Part shown: piece by piece, positions 60,001 through 64,000 of the stretch
Layout: the number at the start of each line of letters is the position of its first letter
Numbering within the stretch: the stretch's first letter is position 1
DNA from: Hirudinaria manillensis
Taxonomy: Eukaryota > Annelida > Clitellata > Hirudinida > Hirudinidae
Reading direction: 5' to 3'
DNA: 64,000 nucleotides
Assembly: GCA_034509925.1 (NCBI GenBank)
Contig: CM067526.1
Span: 8,700,244 to 8,764,243, forward strand
Program-made: the position numbers and the translations under genes
Notes under the pieces: generated by a model
What the model saw: only the letters and a program-made list of their open reading frames with translations
What the model was told of the DNA's origin: nothing
Database searches by the model: none

Positions 60001-61338
60001 TTAATAAGCCATTTTTGAACGTAATCGCATCCCTTTCCACCATGGCAATGGTTTAATTTGGATTGTGACTTACCGAATAAATTTCTTATATTGATAATTT
60101 ACTAAATCGGCCATTACGTCTGAGAAAATCATGGATGCTCAGATATGAATACCAAAGGAAGATTTAATTGAAACTGCTGTTCAGTCTTTAAAATAATTTA
60201 GCTATATGCGCGATAGGTACAAATTTTAGAAACAGATACAGATTTTAGAAATTTCCCATCATAAATATCTATATTCCACGACTTTTGTCGGATCTGTCGG
60301 CTTCAGACAAATGAAACGGACCGGCGATTAAAAAATAAAGCGAGGGCTTTGGCGGACCATTATGTTCTCGGTCCGGATTTCCATATTTTGAAAGTACTAA
60401 GCATCCAAATCACTTCCATTTTAACTGTCTTGCGATCAAGAAAATGACTTAATACATAAAGTTGAGTAATGTTGGATTTATATTAATCAGAAAATTGTAG
60501 GGTGTCCGCTACAGTTCCAATTCATCAGCTACTCAGTGTCCTGCAAAATTATCGAAATTATTTGACATATCAAATAATTTGACATCGCTGACAAAACAGA
60601 AGTAATGCATGCGTAGTATGATGAGGTTTACATATACGTGTCTTTGTGTATAGAACCGATTGGCCCTGACAATCTGGATTTTCTACTATTGCGATGGAAG
60701 TCACTTTGAGTCAGAAATGCCATCGCTCTCTCGAATGGTGCGTAAAATTAATTTTTAATTTTTTTTGCCGTTGAAAGATATTTATATGGATATATGTTTA
60801 AAACATCTGAAATATTTCAAGCTCCTCCCTCCCTGGCTATCTAGTAGGTACCGAGCACGAAACTGTTGTTAGTGATCGACCGGGATCAATTTTAGTCGAA
60901 GCCGATAAAATAATAATGGATTGATAAAGAGGGGAAGATGTGTTGGAGCAATTTAAAAGATTTTGTAAAAATAAAGATTTTTGTAATTCTTATTTTTTTT
61001 TTAGGCAATGCTTCCAATTTGTCCATCATCTAAACAAAGAATTTGACGTAGATGTTTCCTGTTAATGTAACATTGAAGTTTACTTTAAGCTCATCAGAAA
61101 TCATTAGACTTTCAGATGAATAGGTTCAAGCTTGATCGGAGGTGAGACACAGCGCAGTCAGAAGTAGAGACTAAGGCTTTTGCTCAATCGGATTAACCGA
61201 TAAGCAGGGCGGGCATAATTTTGTTTTAGGATTGAGAATAATAACTATCGACCGTTGTCACAATGTGTCACATAATGTTTTTATATTCCCTTAGTTTTGA
61301 AAAAAAAAACAATTTAAACAAATTCAACTCATCTATAA
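57004..61338. other. Intergenic, no gene supported
   Basis: 3' flank of the receptor gene, then AT-rich DNA. At 59045-59251 a plus frame contains GGITRMLSDTLLRAKYLEEI, which looks protein-like, but it has no partner exon or recognised family. Other frames are weak. Confidence 0.4.
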
Positions 61339-61342
61339 ATAT

Positions 61343-61631
61343 TGTTGGATCCCTAGAAATTGAATAATCTTTAAAATTATATTGCCGATTAATTAATTTA
61401 ATAATTAATTAAATTTAGTGGCAATATAATTTGAGAATTAAATTGGTGCTATTCAGACTCTTTGGTTATGTACCTTGACAAATGGATTTACCTCGGAAAG
61501 TAGAGCGAGAGTAATAGAAACAGCAGATTTCAAGACTTAATCAATTAAGCATTTTACATCTTCCAAGCCATCTGACAACTTTCAATAAACCTGACCTTCT
61601 ATAATTAGTTTGAGGACCCCGGGTTATTACA
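61343..61631 (+). repeat. 5' LTR (289 bp)
   Basis: Begins TGTTGGATCCCTAG and ends GGGTTATTACA. It contains a near-palindrome of ATTAATTAA units at about 61388-61418 and an AATAAA at about 61590 as a possible poly(A) signal. Confidence 0.95.
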
Positions 61632-61632
61632 T

Positions 61633-61650
61633 TGGTGTCAGGAGTGGGAT
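61633..61650 (+). promoter_or_regulatory. Primer-binding site, tRNA-Leu
   Basis: TGGTGTCAGGAGTGGGAT, one base after the LTR. It is a perfect 18-nt complement to the 3' end of animal tRNA-Leu of the ...ATCCCACTCCTGACA type plus CCA (recalled sequence). Confidence 0.85.
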
Positions 61651-61712
61651 TTAGAGTTAAAGGGTGTCCAAAAGTAACTAAGGTAGAAGCTTGTTTAGTT
61701 GAAAAGTGAAGG

Positions 61713-62750
61713 ATGCCGAAGTACTTGGATGAATTGTACGTGCCTCGATTGAGACAGGAATTGAGAGATCGTGGCCTGGATTGGAAAGGCACGAAAGCTG
61801 AGATACGGGAGCGACTTGGGGCATGGCTGACAGAGAATGGCCATGACCCGGAGGAATACGAATTTGAGAATCCATCCGATAAAAAAAAGGAAGAATTTCG
61901 TGATCTTCTGAGAAAGTGCACAGAGGATTTTAGGGAGTGGAGGAGGAGTATTAGGGGCAATTTGGAAAACACAGCGGTTCCATGTCAGGATGTCTCTTTG
62001 GTTTCTGGTGGAAACTCTACTGAGAAGAGTTCTGATGTTCCAAGTACCGTTTCTGGCAGCATTGGGATGGAGTCATTAGAAGACACACCCGACCACAGTG
62101 CGTGCGTGTCTCCAGAAACTCTGTGCGTGATGGCAGACTTAGAGAACTCGACGTTAGAGCCCATAGAGTTACCAGATCAGGTCGAGTCGTCGGCAGGGCT
62201 CGGGGAGCTCACGGAGGTGTTAGTGGAGCAAGTGGAGCTTTCGGAGGAGCCCGTAGGTTTGCCGGTGGATCATGTGGAGTTATTGGTGCAGCCGGAGGAA
62301 TTACTGATGAGTCACGTGGAGTTGCCGGTGGAGCGCACGGATTTGATGGTGGAACAAGTAGAGTCTACAGAACAGCCCATGGATTTACCAGCGGATGTTT
62401 CGGCTCTATTGGAAATAACAGAAGGGAGTGCTCGGGATTTCAGGAGAGTGCCTAGCATGGAAAGTGGAGCAGGTGATCCTGAGGAGAGTCTGGGATCTGG
62501 CGACATCGTGGAGCAGGAGAGCGTGCATAGAAATGGCGATGTTCCGCGGCTGAAACTTGCGGGACGCAGAAGTAAAAGGGAGGAGACAGAAATCCCAGAA
62601 GATGACAAAGCAAATGGATCTGGGATTTGCAGCCATGAGATTGTTGGAAGATCGGATCCTATTCCGAGAGTAAAAATGAAAATGGGAATAGATGTCTGTT
62701 CGGGACGAACAGATTTAAGGAGGGGGCAGTGTTGGATCCCTAGAAATTGA
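61713..62750 (+). CDS. SAP-domain ORF of the mini-LTR element, 345 residues
   Basis: Residues 4-40 look like a SAP domain (LYVPRLRQELRDRGLDWKG, then TKAEIRERL), a helix-linker-helix fold that binds DNA or RNA and occurs at the N-terminus of some retrotransposon Gag proteins. It is followed by a charged helical stretch (KKKEEFRDLLRKCTEDFREW). Residues ~145-230 are a run of degenerate acidic units such as VEQVEL, PVDHVEL, HVELPVE. The C-terminus is basic (LAGRRSKREETE). No zinc knuckle, protease, RT or integrase is present. The stop lies 21 bases inside the 3' LTR, so the last residues are read from LTR sequence. Intact, consistent with recent or continuing activity. Confidence 0.85.
   Translation: MPKYLDELYVPRLRQELRDRGLDWKGTKAEIRERLGAWLTENGHDPEEYEFENPSDKKKEEFRDLLRKCTEDFREWRRSIRGNLENTAVPCQDVSLVSGGNSTEKSSDVPSTVSGSIGMESLEDTPDHSACVSPETLCVMADLENSTLEPIELPDQVESSAGLGELTEVLVEQVELSEEPVGLPVDHVELLVQPEELLMSHVELPVERTDLMVEQVESTEQPMDLPADVSALLEITEGSARDFRRVPSMESGAGDPEESLGSGDIVEQESVHRNGDVPRLKLAGRRSKREETEIPEDDKANGSGICSHEIVGRSDPIPRVKMKMGIDVCSGRTDLRRGQCWIPRN
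62717..62729 (+). promoter_or_regulatory. Polypurine tract
   Basis: AAGGAGGGGGCAG directly before the 3' LTR: the primer for plus-strand DNA synthesis. It lies within the ORF. Confidence 0.85.
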
Positions 62751-63018
62751 ATAATCTTTAAAATTATATTGCCGATTAATTAATTTAATAATTAATTAAA
62801 TTTAGTGGCAATATAATTTGAGAATTAAATTGGTGCTATTCAGACTCTTTGGTTATGTACCTTGACAAATGGATTTACCTCGGAAAGTAGAGCGAGAGTA
62901 ATAGAAACAGCAGATTTCAAGACTTAATCAATTAAGCATTTTACATCTTCCAAGCCATCTGACAACTTTCAATAAACCTGACCTTCTATAATTAGTTTGA
63001 GGACCCCGGGTTATTACA
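62730..63018 (+). repeat. 3' LTR (289 bp)
   Basis: Same length as the 5' LTR, with no difference found by eye. Confidence 0.95.
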
Positions 63019-63022
63019 ATAT

Positions 63023-64000
63023 TTACAACTTGTTTACAACTTATTAAGCTAGAGATGATACTTAGTTATCCATTCTTAAAAATAGTGCAATAGCGCTAAT
63101 CCAGCAATGTATCATTGTAACACATTACAATTATTCATTAGCTGCTAGCGGGCTAACATAAACGTTTGAGAGATTACTCATTCTTTGGCAAAAGCCGAAT
63201 GCCATACAACGGGACAGAATTGAAACCGGGTCGGGATTTTTGACTTGGTTATCGGTAAAATCGCTGACCCTGTCACCCGTTGACCGAGACCCGATTCCAT
63301 CCTGGCAGTCAAACATTTTTGGCCTAAAGGATCGTCGATGCTCTCAATCAACGTACAACTTCAGAGCGGTTTGCTTTTCAGATTACTTGCCAAGTAACTG
63401 GCCAAGTAACTGACGACTTTGTTCACAAACGATAGGTTTTGATAATTCTGCTTCTAATGAAGGTTAAACTTTTCTACAAAACATTAATATTTTCCGGTAA
63501 TTTTATTCCCTCAGAAAATAGACTCAAAGTTTTAGGACTTTCAATAATATTAGACCTCTGCTTTTTATACCAACCCCCACAAGCATGTTAGATGCAAATG
63601 TTATGCAAACACCTTGACATCAAATCGCTCAATTATGAGCAAATGCTCACCCCTTCATTTTAAGACCTCAAAATATTTAGATTTGAAGGCCGATATATCG
63701 ACTAAAATGTCGCGATATTTTTTCCGATAATTATCGATGTTATCCTTGTCATGAATAAAATCGACATCTTTTATTGGTTTGCTCATTTAATTCACATTTA
63801 CAAATTCACTGTTTATAATTCATTCCATAGATGAATAATTTGCTTTTACCAACCCCTTTCTCGATCCCATTTTGATAAAATGTAGCTGAAATATTGTTGA
63901 GTTTCTTTTCATTTTTTTTAACTTTTAACAAAAATGGACAATATAACCAATTATTGAACTATTTCCCTGTCTTTTAAAGCCCAAAGATGCCAGTTTTCAT
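63023..64000. other. Window end, no gene seen
   Basis: AT-rich. The minus frame 63131-63316 lies in a locally GC-richer patch but has no recognised homology. Confidence 0.4.

Larger units (their letters stand above)
61343..63018 (+). mobile_element. Complete non-autonomous LTR retrotransposon, 1676 bp
   Basis: Two 289-bp direct repeats (61343-61631 and 62730-63018), identical by eye and bounded by TG...CA, flanked by a 4-bp target duplication ATAT (61339-61342 and 63019-63022). A tRNA-Leu primer-binding site follows the 5' LTR and a purine tract precedes the 3' LTR. The interior is ~1.1 kb with a single ORF and no gag-pol. Identical LTRs mean very recent insertion; the reverse transcriptase and integrase must be supplied by another element. 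The 4-bp duplication suits a Ty3/gypsy-type integrase. Confidence 0.93.

Overview
The window is AT-rich DNA from an invertebrate animal. The genes have many short introns, and conserved animal proteins (Rab33, paramyosin-like rod protein, paxillin, ribosomal protein L14, COUP-TF/Seven-up) sit among remnants of many transposon families. A paramyosin-type thick-filament protein argues for a protostome. I cannot name the species. All gene models were built by hand from reading frame, homology and splice-phase agreement; no search or transcript data was available.

Layout, left to right. 1-1231: 3' part of a Rab33-type GTPase gene (+). 2.2-2.6 kb: a decayed Tc1/mariner-like transposase. 3989-10276: an 18-exon gene (-) for a 918-residue myosin-rod/paramyosin-like protein. 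12.86-17.05 kb: a 4.2 kb block bounded by ~41 bp inverted repeats. It holds a satellite with a two-monomer higher-order unit (173+202 bp) and a ~714 bp duplicated unit. 17383-18964: a five-exon gene (+) for a UPF0547 (C16orf87-type) small zinc-ribbon protein. 21.3-35.2 kb: two minus-strand genes for helical-repeat proteins. The distal one resembles Integrator subunit 7. Their introns and surroundings are filled with non-LTR, Ty3/gypsy and Tc3-like remnants, including a gypsy fragment nested inside a non-LTR element. 38301-41687: a complete nine-exon paxillin-type gene (-) with four LIM domains but hardly any LD motifs. 43.1-43.6 kb: a small broken three-exon gene (-). 44-45.4 kb: two hAT pieces in inverted orientation with CCCCGG-rich ends. 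47.7-48.3 kb: a GC-rich island with a ~188 bp tandem repeat. 49092-50044: RPL14 (+), whose fourth intron carries two box C/D snoRNA-like copies. 54079-57003: the COUP-TF/Seven-up orphan nuclear receptor (+), with nuclear-receptor half-site clusters about 0.9-1.0 kb upstream. 61343-63018: a very young, complete but non-autonomous LTR retrotransposon. Its LTRs are identical, it has a perfect tRNA-Leu primer site, and its only ORF is a 345-residue protein starting with a SAP-like domain.

The host genes do not form a pathway. They are ordinary single-copy loci in a transposon-rich neighbourhood. The most unusual objects are the SAP-ORF mini-LTR element, the intronic snoRNA pair in RPL14, the satellite enclosed by inverted repeats, and the paxillin and paramyosin variants.
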